64,000 nt of DNA from Kuschelorhynchus macadamiae (taxonomy: Eukaryota; Arthropoda; Insecta; Coleoptera; Curculionidae). Positions 1-11,860 of this stretch are shown here, piece after piece. How positions within the stretch are numbered: the first letter of the stretch is position 1; each line of letters opens with the position of its first letter. The notes under the pieces were generated by a model, which worked only from the letters and a program-made list of their open reading frames with translations, was not told where the DNA came from and ran no database searches. The stretch is from contig JAUTXW010001600.1 of NCBI GenBank assembly GCA_030620095.1, positions 2,190,501-2,254,500 on the forward strand, given 5' to 3'. A program made the translations under genes and the position numbers.

Positions 1-1020
1 TTTTGGTAAAAATCCAAAATGGCGGCCTAGTGAAAAATTGCTAGTAAAAACTACTTATTCAGTTTACCTCAAATGTTTCACAAAAATCAAGTATTATGTA
101 GGAATCAACTGGTAAAATTTTGGCACTAATCCAAGATAGGTTTCACATATATCTTCACAGCCAAAAAACATGTTTTATCAATTCCGGCGGTCCATTTGTC
201 TTATCAGATGATTTCAAATTTTTGTCAAAAATTAAGGATCATATGGAGATGACCTGGTACTATTTTGGTGAAAATCCAATATGGCAGAAACAAGATGGCG
301 GCCTAGTCAAAAAAGTATCAATTTTATCTCAAATATTGCACAAAAATCAAGTATTACGTAGTGATGGAAAAACAAAATGGCTGCTTAATAAAATATTTAA
401 AAATTCAGTCTGAAAAAACTACATAACAGATTGATTCCAAATTTTGTGCAAGAATTAATGGTGGCATAGATATGAACTGGTAAACTGTGGTATGAATTCA
501 ATATGGCGGAACAAAATGGCGGCCAAATGGACCGTTTGCAATCGTGAAAAATATTGCTGGTTTTACATATCTTGGCGTTTTAGCGTCCCTGTAGATGACA
601 AACAACATGTATTCTCAATTTCATTTGTCTGTTTCCCGATCTGCCTACCTGCCTGTCGGTTCCCGGCGTAACTAAAAACTACTTACCCGATTGACTTCAA
701 ATGTCGGTCAAAAATTAGGGGTTATGTGGGGATGACTTGGTATTATTTTGGTAAAAATCCAATGTGACCGAACAAAATGACGGTCTAGTGAAATTAAAAA
801 AAAATTTAATTATTAAAAAACAAATTATGAAGCTTATCTAAAATTTTGCACACAAATTAAGGAATCAACCTATAATATTTTGGTATGAATCCAAGACAAA
901 ACAAAATGGCGGCCTAATAATATATTTAAAAAATCAGTTTGCAAAGCTACTTAGATTAATTTTAAATTTTGGGCGTCCATTAAGTGTGATACAGAGATAA
1001 ACTGGTAAAATTCTTCTCGC
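1..1020 (+). repeat. Interspersed TGGCGG-type repeat, degenerate tandem units
   Basis: The stretch is built from about five degenerate units of roughly 150-220 bp. Each has an ACTACTT-type motif, a T-rich TTCAAATTTTG-like stretch, AACTGGTAAAATTTTGGTA, then an AATATGGCGGAACAAAATGGCGGCC-like block broken by substitutions. A CTGTCTGT-like segment follows GCGTCCCT near 588-660. The same family recurs inverted at 2030-2545 and again near 45960, 61376 and 63490. No coding signature is visible; the short open frames look fortuitous. I do not recognise the family by name. Confidence 0.7.
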
Positions 1021-2029
1021 GAGGGTATTAAAAATCCTCAAAAACTGCTTGTTAAAGTTTATAATTCCCTCTACGGGCGCCACTGGAACATGGTATTGCG
1101 TTTTGTATCTATTAATAAACGACTCATAGAGATTCAAGAAAGCTGTCCATTAAGCTTACTTAGAATTATCGTAATAAAACTAAGACGAATAAAACTTATT
1201 TAAACGAGAAGTAACTATTTACAGAGTTGCATTTTAAATAAGATTTACTCGTACGAAACAAGGAAAGGCACTTATAGTCATTGGAGTCTTAGAAGTTCGT
1301 AATTATTAAGAAAAGTGTCCTAGGAATTATTTACTTATTTGCGAGAATTATATCAGAAGAAAATATAGTCTCCATTTAGATGGTAAAGTGTTTCACAACC
1401 AGTAATAATTTTGTCTCGTAATTTGTTAACTAATACTCAACTCACCTACAATTAAGCAAATTGCAGAAGATTTGGGAGGGGGCATGACCCATCCCTTAGT
1501 GGCACCCTTCGCAGTAACAGGAAATATGCGGAAAAATCACTTCAATAAAACTCTGTATTTGTAAATTGCTATTTCCAATAAGGAATTTTTCTTGCTCGTT
1601 GGCATTAATTGTAATTCCGAAAGATACGAGATTAGGGCTTCACCTCGTCTCGTCTCGACTTTGGCTAATCTCCTCTCGAAATTTTGGTCGAGACGGGACG
1701 AGACCAGGGCCTTGTCTCGTCTCGTCTCGTCTCGAAAAATCTCGTCTCAAGTTTGAGTATTTTAACCTATCCGGTTAAAAGTTAAATAAACATGCTCACT
1801 GAAGGTAAAATTTTTGATATAAACACTTTATCGTGTTTACAAATCGCTACTTTATCACATCTGCCTTGATGCTAGGCCCTTGAAAATGCTTTCTAATCTT
1901 TTGTTTTGAAAATCTTCTAATCCTATGTTTGATAAGTCTGAATAGTTACAACACGTAATTTATCACTACTCCAATTTCAGCATTTATAAAATAATCGTAA
2001 TTTTTTATGACATTATAACAGTGCTGACT
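1021..2029. other. Unassigned AT-rich spacer
   Basis: No coding frame with a recognisable domain is seen on either strand. The only structured feature is the pentanucleotide-rich block at 1636-1745, listed separately. The segment sits between two oppositely oriented copies of the TGGCGG repeat family, so it may be the loop of a larger fold-back repeat (inference). Confidence 0.4.
1636..1745 (+). repeat. CTCGT pentamer-rich low-complexity block
   Basis: Repeated CTCGT units, with reverse-complement ACGAG-type units in the middle (GAGACGGGACGAGAC), form an imperfect microsatellite of about 110 bp. It is more GC-rich than its surroundings. The CTCGT and ACGAG blocks could pair as a hairpin. Confidence 0.75.
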
Positions 2030-2545
2030 ATATGAATATTTTACCAGTTTCTATCTATGCCACACTTGATTTTTCGACATAATTTAAAATAAATTGAATA
2101 AGTAGTTTTTATAGTAATTTTTTAAGACCGCCAATTTGATCCGTCATGTTGAATTCGTACTAATTTAATTCTATATCACATTTAATTTGAAAAATTTGAA
2201 GTCAACTGAATAAGAAAATTTTTTTACGCTGATTTTTTATTTGGTTGCCTTTTTGTTTCGACATTTTGAATTCGTACCATTAATTTACCAGTTTATCTCT
2301 ATATATCACATGATTTTCACAAAATTTGAAATTAATCTAATAAATCGTTTTTTCATGCTGATTTTTTAAATAATTTATTAAGCTGCCATTTTGTTTAGCC
2401 GTTGGATTCGTACCAAAATTTTACCAGTTAATTTCTACGTAATTTTTACCTAACTATAACCATTTCATCCCCTTATGACCCTTGATTTTTGAGCAGTCAA
2501 CCGGATGTATAGTTTTTAAGCTATACAGACAGACCGCCGGAATTA
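2030..2545 (-). repeat. Inverted copy of the TGGCGG-type repeat
   Basis: Read on the minus strand, this carries the same succession of motifs as 1-1020: ACTACTTATTC-like, AAATTTTG, ACTGGTAAAAT, GGTACGAATTC, and GACGGATCAAAT. It ends at the CAGACAGACCGCCGG segment followed by GGGACCCTAAAACG. Three units are recognisable. With the first copy it forms a widely spaced inverted repeat around 1.0-2.0 kb. Confidence 0.65.
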
Positions 2546-3399
2546 AGAAAACTTTAGGGACCCTAAAACGTGATTGGAGTCCTTTCCTTTTACGAATGAA
2601 GTAACAAGAAAAAAATCCCTATGACGATTTAAGAGTTGAGTGATACGATTTTATTCAAGGGCGTTTTGAATGGAATAACATTATAAATTAAAAATGTATT
2701 ATTTTGGATATTTTAGACAAATTTACTCTTAATATTACTAAATAAAGTACCTACTCCTACTCGACAAATCTGTTGAGTTTGTACGTTAATATCCAGTGTG
2801 TCCCAGATTCGCTTCTCTATAGGAAAAGTACATTTAGATTTTGGAAATATCGGTAAATTTGACAGCTGTCAAAAATGTGACATTTTTTAAGACGAGTAAG
2901 ATGGCGTGTACGACATGTCTCTACATGTCTCTATCGTCTTTTGTTATCCCGCAACACGCCTGAACTTTCATTTTTCTTATGGCCGCCATATTGGATTTTT
3001 CGAGTTTTGGAAACAGCGTAAAATTTCCAGTCTAGTGATGTTTCACAAGTCCATAAAACATTTGAGTATCATCGAAATATCATACTTCGTAAAGTTAGGT
3101 CTCAATTTTTTTTAAGGAGGCCATGATTTATTTGTAACAAAAGTGGGCTTTGACTTTGACGTTAAATAATTCAAAGTATCAAAGTTGTCTTTTTAAGTAG
3201 TACGTTTTTCTCCCAATAAAATCATAAATCTGACATACAAATTGTCGAGAGCTATTGAAAATGGCCTGTATTCCTGTAGTGTTTAATGACATTTTCTCAA
3301 TCACGGACATTCTTCAAAAAAATCGCTTGACATTCATTTTTGCATATCCAATATAAAACGCTGTACTGAGACGCTCTGTAAAAAAAGAAATGACCATTT

Positions 3400-4010
3400 T
3401 TTAAATACCATGTTTGATAAAGCAAATCCTATTACAGAAATAAATCATTACAAACGTGAGCTTGCTAAGCTTTCACCTCAAGAAATCAGAGCTAAGTATA
3501 GAGAACCCTGTTTTATGAAATATTGGACCATATTTTAATGGAAATGATACTAAATTTCGAGACTGTTAAAAACATACATTTTCATGTTTGGCAGGTTAGT
3601 TTAAATTTTCCGACTGGCCCGTTTGAAAATTTGTTACAGTTATGTGGGGAAATATTTTCAAAAAGTCAACGACTTAAAAATGAGCTTGGTTTTATTTTTG
3701 CCAATAAGACTAATTGGAATATATCGCTGCAAGAGCAAGTGAAAAAAAATTAATGAAAATAAATATATTTTTACCGAAGCATATAAATTGTTTTCCCTTA
3801 TTTTGACAATACCGTCGACAAGTGCTTCAGTGGAAAGAAGTTTTTCTTGCTTCAAATGTGTAACAACTTATTTAAGAACTACAATATCTCAAGAAAGACT
3901 TACTTCTCTTGGTAATATTTCAATTCAAAAAGAATTTCTGGAGGAGATTAGGGCAACTCATCCATTTTATGAGGATATAATAAAAAATTTGCTGCTATGA
4001 AGGATAGGAG
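3400..4010 (+). pseudogene. hAT transposase C-terminal fragment
   Basis: The clearest part is frame 3788-4000, which reads TIPSTSASVERSFSCFK and then LRTTISQERLTSL. This is the hAT C-terminal dimerisation region with its SxxxERxFS signature. Upstream frames at 3406-3540 and 3523-3753 (LLQLCGEIFSKSQRLKNELG) look like the preceding part of the same protein, separated by stops and frameshifts. The N-terminal BED finger and the catalytic region are missing. It lies inside the mariner-like element with the long TIRs, so it inserted into that element after it, or was captured. It resembles the zinc-finger MYM-type hAT subgroup of insects (family knowledge). Confidence 0.75.
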
Positions 4011-4095
4011 AATTGATTTAATATACAAAACTTAGGTAAGGCGTAAAAAAATATTCTACCCCCTCCACATATAAAAAAAAAATGGAAAAAAATTA

Positions 4096-4825
4096 TTGCG
4101 ATATTTTCTTACTTCATTTGCACTTCGCTTACTTTTTCACCTGCGAGCCCCCACTGATTTGAAGATGTACCCTGAACGACGGCAGCCTCATAAAAACCAA
4201 TTCAGAAAAATCCTAGTTAGTTTAATTAACCATGGGGCCTTCGAACAACCTAGAAGCGGATACAATATTGACAATGAAAATCGCGACAGAAACATTTTAC
4301 AAGCTATCAACGAAAATCCTAGCGCATCGATAAGAACTGTAGACTAAGAAATTTATGTGCCAAAATTAACGGTACAGAGAGTGTTTAAAAAGAATAAGTA
4401 CCATTTATACAAACCCATAATAGTGCAAGGACTTAAGGAAACTGATATTCCAAGACGACGGAAGTAATGTTTGGTGTGTGGTCATTGTTAATTTAATCTA
4501 ACTTACCTTTTTTAATTGAGCACCTATTTATAAATTATTAATCATTTCAGGAAATCGACTTATAGAACCATTTTTGTTTGACTACAACCTAAATGGGCAG
4601 AGATATCTAGAGCTTTTGTGAAACCAGGTTGTACCGGTTTTACGAGCGTTTCTAAAGGAAGATAAGTTTAGAAGAACCTGGTTTCAACAGGATGGATGTC
4701 CAGCTCACAACACCATTCAAGTCAGAAACATCTTAAAAGAGCAGTTTAACAAAAAAATTATATCCTTAAATGGTGCAATTATCTTGGCCCCCTAGATCCC
4801 CTGACCTCTCGCCCTGGGATTTCTA
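4096..4825 (+). pseudogene. Mariner-like transposase relic
   Basis: The frame at 4150-4440 holds a helix-turn-helix type DNA-binding region: an RSGYNIDNENRDRNILQAI stretch, then NPSASIRTVD, and after a stop LTVQRVFKKNKYHLYKP. A gap with loss of the first catalytic aspartate region follows. From about 4553 the sequence reads RLIEPFLFDYNLNGQRYLELL, then WFQQDGCPAHN (second Asp), then WPPRSPDLSPWDFYLW (third Asp) with frameshifts. A GT...AG segment at about 4482-4550 looks like an intron after NVWC. Several stops and indels make it a pseudogene. It is the transposase of the element whose TIRs flank it. Confidence 0.7.
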
Positions 4826-5477
4826 CCTCTGGAGTCAGATGAATTTGATCTCCCTGCGACCATAGAAATCCTGAGAGAGTTTTCGACATATTTAGAAATA
4901 TTAACGGAAAATTGTCAACTGTGTCTCGATGCAAATGGATATCATTTTGCAAATCTGTAAATTAATGTAACCCAGGTACGAAGTAGTTAAGAACTTGTGA
5001 CAAATAAATCATGGCCTCCTTTGAAAAAATTGAGACCTAACTTTAGGAAGTGTGATAATATATTTCTATGATACTCAGATCTTTTATGCACTTGTGAAAG
5101 ATCACTACACTGGAAATTTTATGCTCTTTCCAAAAATCGAAAAAAACAATATGACGACCGTAAGAAAAATGAAAGTTGAGGCGGGTTGCGGGATAACAAA
5201 AGACGGTGGAGATATGCCATACACGACATCTTATTCATCTTAAAAAAGTGTCCCAATAATGTCACATTTTGACAGCTGTCAAATTTACCGATTTGGATTT
5301 ACTGGCGAAAAACGAAATCCGCCATTTTTCGCCGATATTTCCAAAACTAATTGAATGATCGTAAATCTGAAGCTGAATATCGAATGCGCCAAGTTTCCTG
5401 TAAAACTTTTCCAATTTAACCTTTGCTGTATTTTAACTGTATCCCAGATAAACCTTTATCTGGGCCTGTGTACCAAA

Positions 5478-6815
5478 TTTTGTGAAAATCGGCGATGGAT
5501 GGCAACATGGATTTACCAAACTAAAAAGTACAGAGACTGCTCTGTCTACTTTCCAAAATAATATTGTGCAGGCACTTGAGAGCAAGCTATGTGTAATGGG
5601 CCTGTTTATTGATTTCTCATGCGCATTCGATATGGTAGATCATCGACTTCTAATATGTAAGTTGCAGAGATACGGAATCCGTGGAAAGCCCCTTGCATTA
5701 CTCACTTCATACTCGGAAAGACGATACCAATGTGTTGTTGTGAATGGCAAAAGAAGTATTTCGAATATTATTACTCAGGGTATTCCCCAAGGATCAATCC
5801 TTGGGCCATTGCTTTATTTGGTTTAAGCTAATGACCTCATGCTATATCTAGAAAAAGTCTCACCTAGAGTCCTTTCCATTTATTACGCCGATAACGCCAA
5901 CATCCTCATAACTAGACAAGATCTACCATCATTAAAAACCATGGCTGAAAAGGTGTATAAAGGGGTAATTCTAATAAACTGGTTTGAAACAAAAACAAAA
6001 CAGATTGTCTCCTATTTTCGTCTCAACGACAACAAAGCAACAACACCATGATTTTATGCACATTAACGAAAATGCTTGGTATAGTTTCAGACAGTGCCCA
6101 TACTTGGCAAGTGCATATAGATGAATTGTGTAAAAAACTGCGTAGCTCTGATTTTGCCATCAAATACCTAAGCAATTATTGCAGTCAAAGTAAACTGCTC
6201 ACATTGTACTACTCAAACTTTTACTCCCATATTCGCTATAGTATTCTGAACTGGGGAACTAGTATGCACAATAAACGTGTTTTTCTGTTGCAAAAGTGTG
6301 CAATAAGAATGGTGAGTGGCCTCTCTTACAGAGATTCATGTAAACCCGTTTTTAAACCTTAACAAATTTTAACATTATTTGATTTGTACATACTTGAAAT
6401 TTGTCTATATGCATACAAAAATAAATCTTTTCTGCAGTCTACTAGAGCACCTCATCATCATGACACTCGCACAAAAGCATATTGTTTAATGCATGTAAAT
6501 TTTATAATGTTCTTGAAAAAAGTATCACCACCCACCATCTGTCAATATATTTAAAAACAAAGTAAAGAAATTACTTACTTCTCCAAGAACTGCTACAGTT
6601 TTCATGACTTTTTTACTACATAGGCACCTAAAGTATCAAAAAATTGGTTAGTGGGCCAATATAGTTTTGTGTGTCAAAGGAGCAACTCGACTTTGACATG
6701 CTTCGACTTGTGCATGACTGTATATTTTGACCTTTTCTTTAGTTATTGTGATGCATTATATTTAGATTACTTTTTAACTAAAGAAATAAAAATATTATTA
6801 TTATTACTATTATTA
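5478..6815 (+). pseudogene. Non-LTR retrotransposon (LINE) reverse transcriptase, 3' part
   Basis: Frame 5482-5826 encodes reverse transcriptase palm pieces: GLFIDFSCAFDMVDHRLL (motif A), then QGIPQGSILGPLLYL (motif B). Frame 5839-6051 has YYADNANILI where YADD is expected, so the second Asp of the catalytic pair is lost. Frame 6048-6362 continues into the thumb and C-terminal region (YSHIRYSILNWG, LQKCAIRMVSGLSYRDSCKP). Frameshifts separate the three. The element ends in AATAAAAATATTATTATTATTACT, a typical short-repeat LINE tail. It is 5' truncated, as most LINE copies are. A Jockey-type clade fits best (inference). Confidence 0.85.
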
Positions 6816-7490
6816 TGGTAGGCGACCGAGTAACTCTACGTAATTTAAAAACCCCAAGATGTATTTTTATAGACTTTTTACACTATCACAAAGGTAAATT
6901 TTCCCCCAGTTTTGGGCGCAAAAATTAAGTTGTAAAATTTATCGTTCGGTTAAGTTTACACCCCGCTCAATAAAATTTAGCGCCCCCTCACGTTCAAACG
7001 TTGCGTGTTGCCTGGCTGAACGAACCCTCCGCAACATAAAATGAGGAAACCCCTTGAATTCTGCTGAAAACTCGATAAATGGTGTGTTTACATTATGCAC
7101 GGGGTGTAAATAATTCTCCCTTTTCTTGTCAGCGTCGAACGATAGTTATTCGTTAGATTCTTATACAAAGGCCTTAGTTTACCAGCTCTTTAATTTTATC
7201 TTTCTTATGGAAATAGTATTCATCGAATTACGCTAGATTTAACTTTTTTTGGTGAAGGGAGAGATTTATTAGAAGAGATGTTTCGGATTAAGGAATTCAA
7301 AGATGCAGGTGGCCAGGGCTGGTTTTAAATCTCACGAGTTCTCAGCGTAAAATTTTGATGGGGCCTCTGTCATTAATAATTTCAAGTTTATAGTAAAAGA
7401 TAAATTCGTATTCGGGAAAACATTTATATATTTCACCTATAAGTTTAACATTAGACAGCTAGTTGCCATTCTAAAGAAAACTATTAATTT
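6816..7490. other. Unassigned spacer
   Basis: No domain is recognisable on either strand. GC content rises slightly at 6900-7140 (for example GCGCCCCCTCACG). No inverted repeat or RNA gene was seen. It separates the LINE tail from the next mariner-like relic. Confidence 0.4.
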
Positions 7491-7762
7491 GCCCCGCCCT
7501 GAGAGACTTATTTTTCAAGATACAAAGAAATGGTTCCTAGGAAAGTTATAGGGAATTTCCTAAATATTTACCACATATGACAATTCACAGATATGCAGCC
7601 ATACTTAAATCGCGGTACCCATGAAACGATTAAATGTCACTAAAAACAAAGAAGCCCTGTTGGACGTGGACGCAATCCACAGATACTTAAATCGCTTTGC
7701 CCATGGAATGTCACCAACAAAAACAAAACAGTAATTTGTCAAAAACATATATTTAATGTGAT

Positions 7763-7764
<2 letters not shown>

Positions 7765-7802
<38 letters not shown>
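7765..7802. repeat. TA dinucleotide array
   Basis: About 19 TA units sit inside the left end of a mariner-like relic and are followed by CACACATATA. Confidence 0.95.
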
Positions 7803-7810
<8 letters not shown>

Positions 7811-8019
7811 ACGATAACAAACAAAAACTAAGAATTAATATTTTTACAGCCTATTTACGTGACCCCTCCATTATCCAAGCAATTCTTAAACACTCTTTCC
7901 AGTTTTCTAACTGCTTGAGTAATGAAGGTGGGACGTTTTGTATTTAAAACCCTAATTTCATTCAGCAATTCAACTCAACACTTTATCCTTTAGGTATCCG
8001 CACAAAAATTGTCTAAAGG

Positions 8020-8846
8020 TGTAAGGTCGGTCCTGTTCGCGTTCGTGTGGTGGTGCGCCATCTTGGTGCCAAAATATTTGGTTATAAGTGTTTAAAAGAA
8101 GCTGCTCTAAAAAATGCTCAAATTTAATAGATATAAATAACGTTCCCCCTTTAATATACCCTCAATACATATCTGACCAATAATTTGGTTTCCCAAGATG
8201 CCGCACCACACATTTATTGACTTCCGCCCTTGTCTCTTTCGCTGTATGTGGATTTCTTGTTGCCCAATGGTGCTTATTTTTTCTATTAAACATTCCGGCT
8301 CTGGTAAAACAAGCCTTATCAGACCACAAAATCCTTCTGAATAACAGCATATCTTGCCTCAGTTTGGTCAGCATATCCTTACAGAAGCGGAGGTGTTGGT
8401 TAATAGTGGCACTGGTCTAATTTTATACGGGCGGTATCGATTTTTTTTAGCACTGAACGGATGTAGAACCTCGATTTTCCGATTATCCGAGAGACGCCCG
8501 GAATCGATCTGCTTGGATTTTCTAAAAATTAGTTTTAATTTAACTTTTAGACTACCTAAAGAAAGAATTTTTTACCTTCAAAATATAATAATACGGATAA
8601 TTCCTCGTCCAAGTCAAAATTTGGTCGTCTTCTTTGCCTCTGCAAGGATTTTCTTTGTACATGGTTTTTTACTATATATGCAACAGTTTTTCTTGAGGGA
8701 ACTCTTGCACCAGAATATATCAGCTTGTTTTGTCGCACTGCAATTGATTTATTATTAGCATTTGCGAAATACAGTTGAAGAATTTTTAGTTTTTCTTCTT
8801 CGGTAAATTGCATTTTATATTTTATTAATTTTGTTTTCCGTAAAAC
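8020..8846 (-). pseudogene. Mariner-like transposase (DUF4817-type head) relic
   Basis: Read on the minus strand, the frame from about 8819 begins MQFTEEEKLKILQLYF and NNKSIAVRQNKL, a homeodomain-like head found at the N-terminus of many arthropod mariner-like transposases. It continues to LDEELSVLLYFEG and meets a GT...AG intron (about 8574 to 8532). The next exon starts ENPSRSI. Downstream, ILWSDKACFTRAGMFNRKN gives the first Asp, and FWHQDGAPPH near 8055 gives the second. The third acidic residue is deleted. Stops and frameshifts show it is inactive. The intron position is the same as in the copies at 31.7, 50.6 and 54.0 kb. Confidence 0.75.
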
Positions 8847-9290
8847 CAACAAAATATTTTACTTACGAATAAAAGTGAGTGTTTTATTTTTGTTGGTGAC
8901 ATTCCATGGGTAAAGCGATTTCATTTCATGGGTACCGAAATTTAAGTATGGCTGCTTATCTGTGAAATTGTCATATGTGGTAACTTTACAGTGGAATCAG
9001 TTAAAAACTACTGTTCCGAATATAGCCACATTATATATTTTTGGAAAGGGGAGAATCCAAAAATGTCAAAAAATACAGGGTGTCCCATTTAAAATAACAA
9101 AGTTGATGGTGATTTAGTGCTTTTCTGATCGTCTGTTGTTTTTAAAATTGCCGCCATGTAAATCTTTAGGAAATTCCCTATAACTTTCGTAGGAACTATT
9201 TCTTTGTATATTAAAAAAATAAGCCTCTCAAGAGGTGGCAGATTATAAAAAGTAATCGTGTACGTTCTCACTTCGCGAACAAACAACATC

Positions 9291-9291
<1 letters not shown>

Positions 9292-9341
<50 letters not shown>
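9292..9341. repeat. TA dinucleotide array
   Basis: About 25 TA units. The sequence just downstream (9360-9390) contains CCGAAACGTCGGATTG, a motif also seen at PLE-like 3' ends elsewhere in this window. Confidence 0.95.
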
Positions 9342-9348
<7 letters not shown>

Positions 9349-10640
9349 AATTGTTGGTGGTCGCTCGAATCCGAAACGTCGGATTGAAAAACTAACCTCG
9401 TTAATTTGTTAAATTATTTTCGTCTGTAATTTCAACTAAGAATACAATTATTCGAAATCCAAATAATAACATAAAAAATAACTTTGATGGATTTTCTATA
9501 ATTGTAGGCTTAGTTGAAATGACAGATGAATATAATTTTCACTTCATCATTGTCACTTTCTTTTCTCTACAAATTGGTTAGTAAGTTAGTAAATTTTTTT
9601 TATTTTACTATTCGATACCTTTTATAACTTAATAATATTATAATTAAATTAAATTGTGACAAAAAAGTCATATCATACCATTTGATTTTTTTGAGAAACC
9701 CGTATTACTTGAAAAAATTACGAAAAAAACGCCATCTAGTGACCACTCATAGAATCATTACGGCACAGTTTAACACGGCACGGCTTTAAGGGAGAACTGC
9801 ACGCAAAAAGTGAAAAACTAGCGACAAGGTCTAGTCAAGTTCAAAGTAAGATAAAAAGGTACCTACGTATTAGAAAAAACTTCCTGCACGTCCAACCTCA
9901 AAAAAATGTGTTATGTATAGGCAATTTAAATTACATTTCGATTAAAAATGGGTTCAAAAGGGTTCACGCACTGCAGAAATACAAAGGCATGAGTACGATT
10001 TACCATTTCAAATTTTGCAGTTACGTAGACACAGGATCAATGCAAGGCGGTAAAGAGCCAGCTTGTGGAAAAAAAAATTATATGCGACAGCATTTGCGTC
10101 AAAAAGTGGTCGAAAAATGGTCGAAAAAGGACAAATCTACTTCTATTTTATAATTCTAGATTGGATTTTTTTCATAAAAAATCGCATTTAGCGCCCAACT
10201 ATACATATTTCCCTATTGAAATAAATTGAAGCTAATACATATCTCTTATAGCTTTAACATAATATTGCAGCGGCGGAAGGCTTGCAAATGATCCATAATA
10301 CTGCGTGCAGAAGCGAAGAGCAAAAAAAGCTCTTTTTTCTAACACCAAGTTCAATGCAATCGGTTCGTCCAAAACAGAGATATAAAGGTATGAAAGAAAA
10401 AAGTTTAACCTTCCCCCACCACTTTATTATTGGAAATAGAAAAAAAAATGATAAATAGCAAAAAGTTGCATAATTGCGTGAGGAATACAATGCTTATAAT
10501 TTCGAAAAACCTTAATAAGGAAAATTCAAGAGAAAATCGGCATTTCCATTTTTGCTCCCTAACGGCCATTTTTCGAACTTGAAAATAATTACCTATAAAT
10601 ATTTTTCCCTATAATTTTATGATCAACAGTTATCGAGTTA
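9342..10640. other. Unassigned AT-rich region
   Basis: Open frames here (for example 9908-10153 on the plus strand) match nothing I recognise. The GAAACGTCGG segment at 9372 may be a fragment of a PLE-type end. Otherwise no repeat, RNA gene or transposon domain was found. Confidence 0.4.
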
Positions 10641-10665
10641 GGCCCGGAGGCCATACTTTATGGAT

Positions 10666-10667
<2 letters not shown>

Positions 10668-10746
<79 letters not shown>
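10668..10746. repeat. TA dinucleotide array
   Basis: About 39 TA units immediately precede the hAT fragment that marks the outer edge of the left inverted-duplication arm. Expansion of the array may have coincided with the breakpoint (inference). Confidence 0.95.
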
Positions 10747-10749
<3 letters not shown>

Positions 10750-11000
10750 AAAGAGTGCCTAGTAGGTATTGCAGAACTTTTGTGCCGAGATAAGAAGAAA
10801 GAGTTTGAGAAAATGAGCTTATGGCGACGTACTGATGTTCGACGAGTAAATATGATGGCAAGTGTTATCAAAAAATACATGATGATGGATTGGCTGGTTT
10901 TCAAGTATTTTCGATTGCTTTGGATGAGAGTACCGATTTATCTGACACAGCCCAGTTAGCTATTTTTATACAAGATGTTGATGAAGAATTTGTATTTAGT
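10741..11000 (+). pseudogene. hAT transposase fragment (GTF2IRD2/ZBED-like)
   Basis: The plus-strand reading gives FKECLVGIAELLCRDKKKEF and SLWRRTDVRRVNMMAS; after a frameshift the frame at 10890 gives FSIALDESTDLSDTAQLAIF. The DEST-type motif and the IQDVDEEF tail belong to the GTF2IRD2/ZBED-like hAT subgroup. The DNA is nearly the reverse complement of 17576-17830. It ends abruptly at about 11000, where the Jockey-like LINE fragment begins, so about 710 bp present in the other arm is missing here. Confidence 0.8.
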
Positions 11001-11130
11001 CTGGTTAATGGAAACAGGATAACATTTTTAATATATTTAATTAGTTCTACAGTTAAACCGAACTTATCTTTGCTTTTTTTTTAACCCCTCAATGATATCT
11101 CGCACTTCATTGAAACTAACCTCTCTGAAA
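11000..11130 (-). pseudogene. Jockey-like LINE fragment
   Basis: This short stretch is the mirror copy of 16740-16866. On the minus strand it reads EVSFNEVRDI-like residues and then a region before the RT core. It is cut at 11000, where it joins the hAT fragment directly. It is too short to classify without the longer copy in the other arm. Confidence 0.6.
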
Positions 11131-11860
11131 TTAAAATAATTTAAATTAGGTGAAATAAAGTTGCAATTGTTAACAAACTCGTTCTGCATTTTGATGGGTA
11201 CGTATTTCGAGCAGCCCTATATACAACAAACTAATAAGCAAGCCGGATTACATGCTACTACTAGTCACTAGATCAATAGGATAGCTTATAATTTGCATAT
11301 GCATATGTAATAATGAAACCGGCATTCCCTAATTAAGATGGTGCAGTGTGACCTATCTACATTTATATTTTGATGATACCCTACTTGGATTAGCCTTGTA
11401 TAAGGACAAAGACAGTGAGATTGTCATCTTGTTATTTAATTGCATAGTGAAAAGAAATTATATCTAAGAAATCCCATTTACTTTGTAATGACCAATTTGT
11501 ATAAAACTGTATATTAATTTTGTGTAGAATTTTCAAAAGGCGGTTTTATTGACATAAAAAATGCACAAAGTAATTGCGACCATTCAAAGTAAAAATTCCG
11601 AGTATAATTTAACATCAAACGGACTAAGTTAATGACCGATAAAATAATGAACGCTTCATTACAATCCAGCGGATTTTCATTTTTTTTTATTTGAACTTAA
11701 AACGGATAGGACGCGATATTTTTATGCACATGTTTTGAATTTGTAACGTCAATCTCGTAGTAACATATTCAATGTTTGCAATTAGGGGCATGTTTTTAAT
11801 TCAAGCAGAAATGCATCATCTTGAAAATTTTGCTTTGTAAAGCTGGCGCCAGGCTTATTC
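11130..11860. other. Noncoding segment shared by both duplication arms
   Basis: There is no protein signature. The segment includes CATATGCATATG and a run around GACCGATAAAATAATGAACG. It is present in both arms (reverse complement at 15950-16740), so it was already there before the duplication. Confidence 0.5.

Larger units (their letters stand above)
2838..5346 (+). mobile_element. Mariner-like DNA transposon with ~300 bp inverted ends
   Basis: The segments 2838-3140 and 4995-5346 are long inverted repeats. The left one reads TTTGGAAATATCGG, then TTTGACAGCTGTCAAA, then a block ending GGAGGCCATGATTTATTTGT, and the right one mirrors it. The right arm has about 45 extra bases near its outer edge. 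Between them lie a hAT relic (3400-4010) and a degraded mariner-type transposase (4096-4825). I could not fix a target duplication, so the outer edges are approximate. The element is dead and contains a nested insertion. Confidence 0.75.
7494..9245 (-). mobile_element. Degenerate mariner-like transposon, minus strand
   Basis: The ends are related in inverted orientation. The left side (7494-7735) holds CCTGAGAGACTTATTTTT, GGGAATTTCCTAAATATTTAC and CATGGAATGTCACCAACA, and the right side (8890-9245) holds their reverse complements. The left copy has lost internal sequence. TACAGGGTGTCCCATTT at 9079 lies within the right arm. A transposase relic lies between, read on the minus strand. A TA array (7765-7802) has invaded the left end. 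The same terminal sequence recurs as solo fragments at 43094-43560 and 44186-44570. Confidence 0.7.

Noticed and set aside
10660..10959. Open frames rich in alternating Ile and Tyr over the TA arrays (also 7605-7820, 13439-13663, 27329-27541, 41916-42173, 63639-63903)
   Set aside because: They are translations of the TA dinucleotide repeats and carry no domain.
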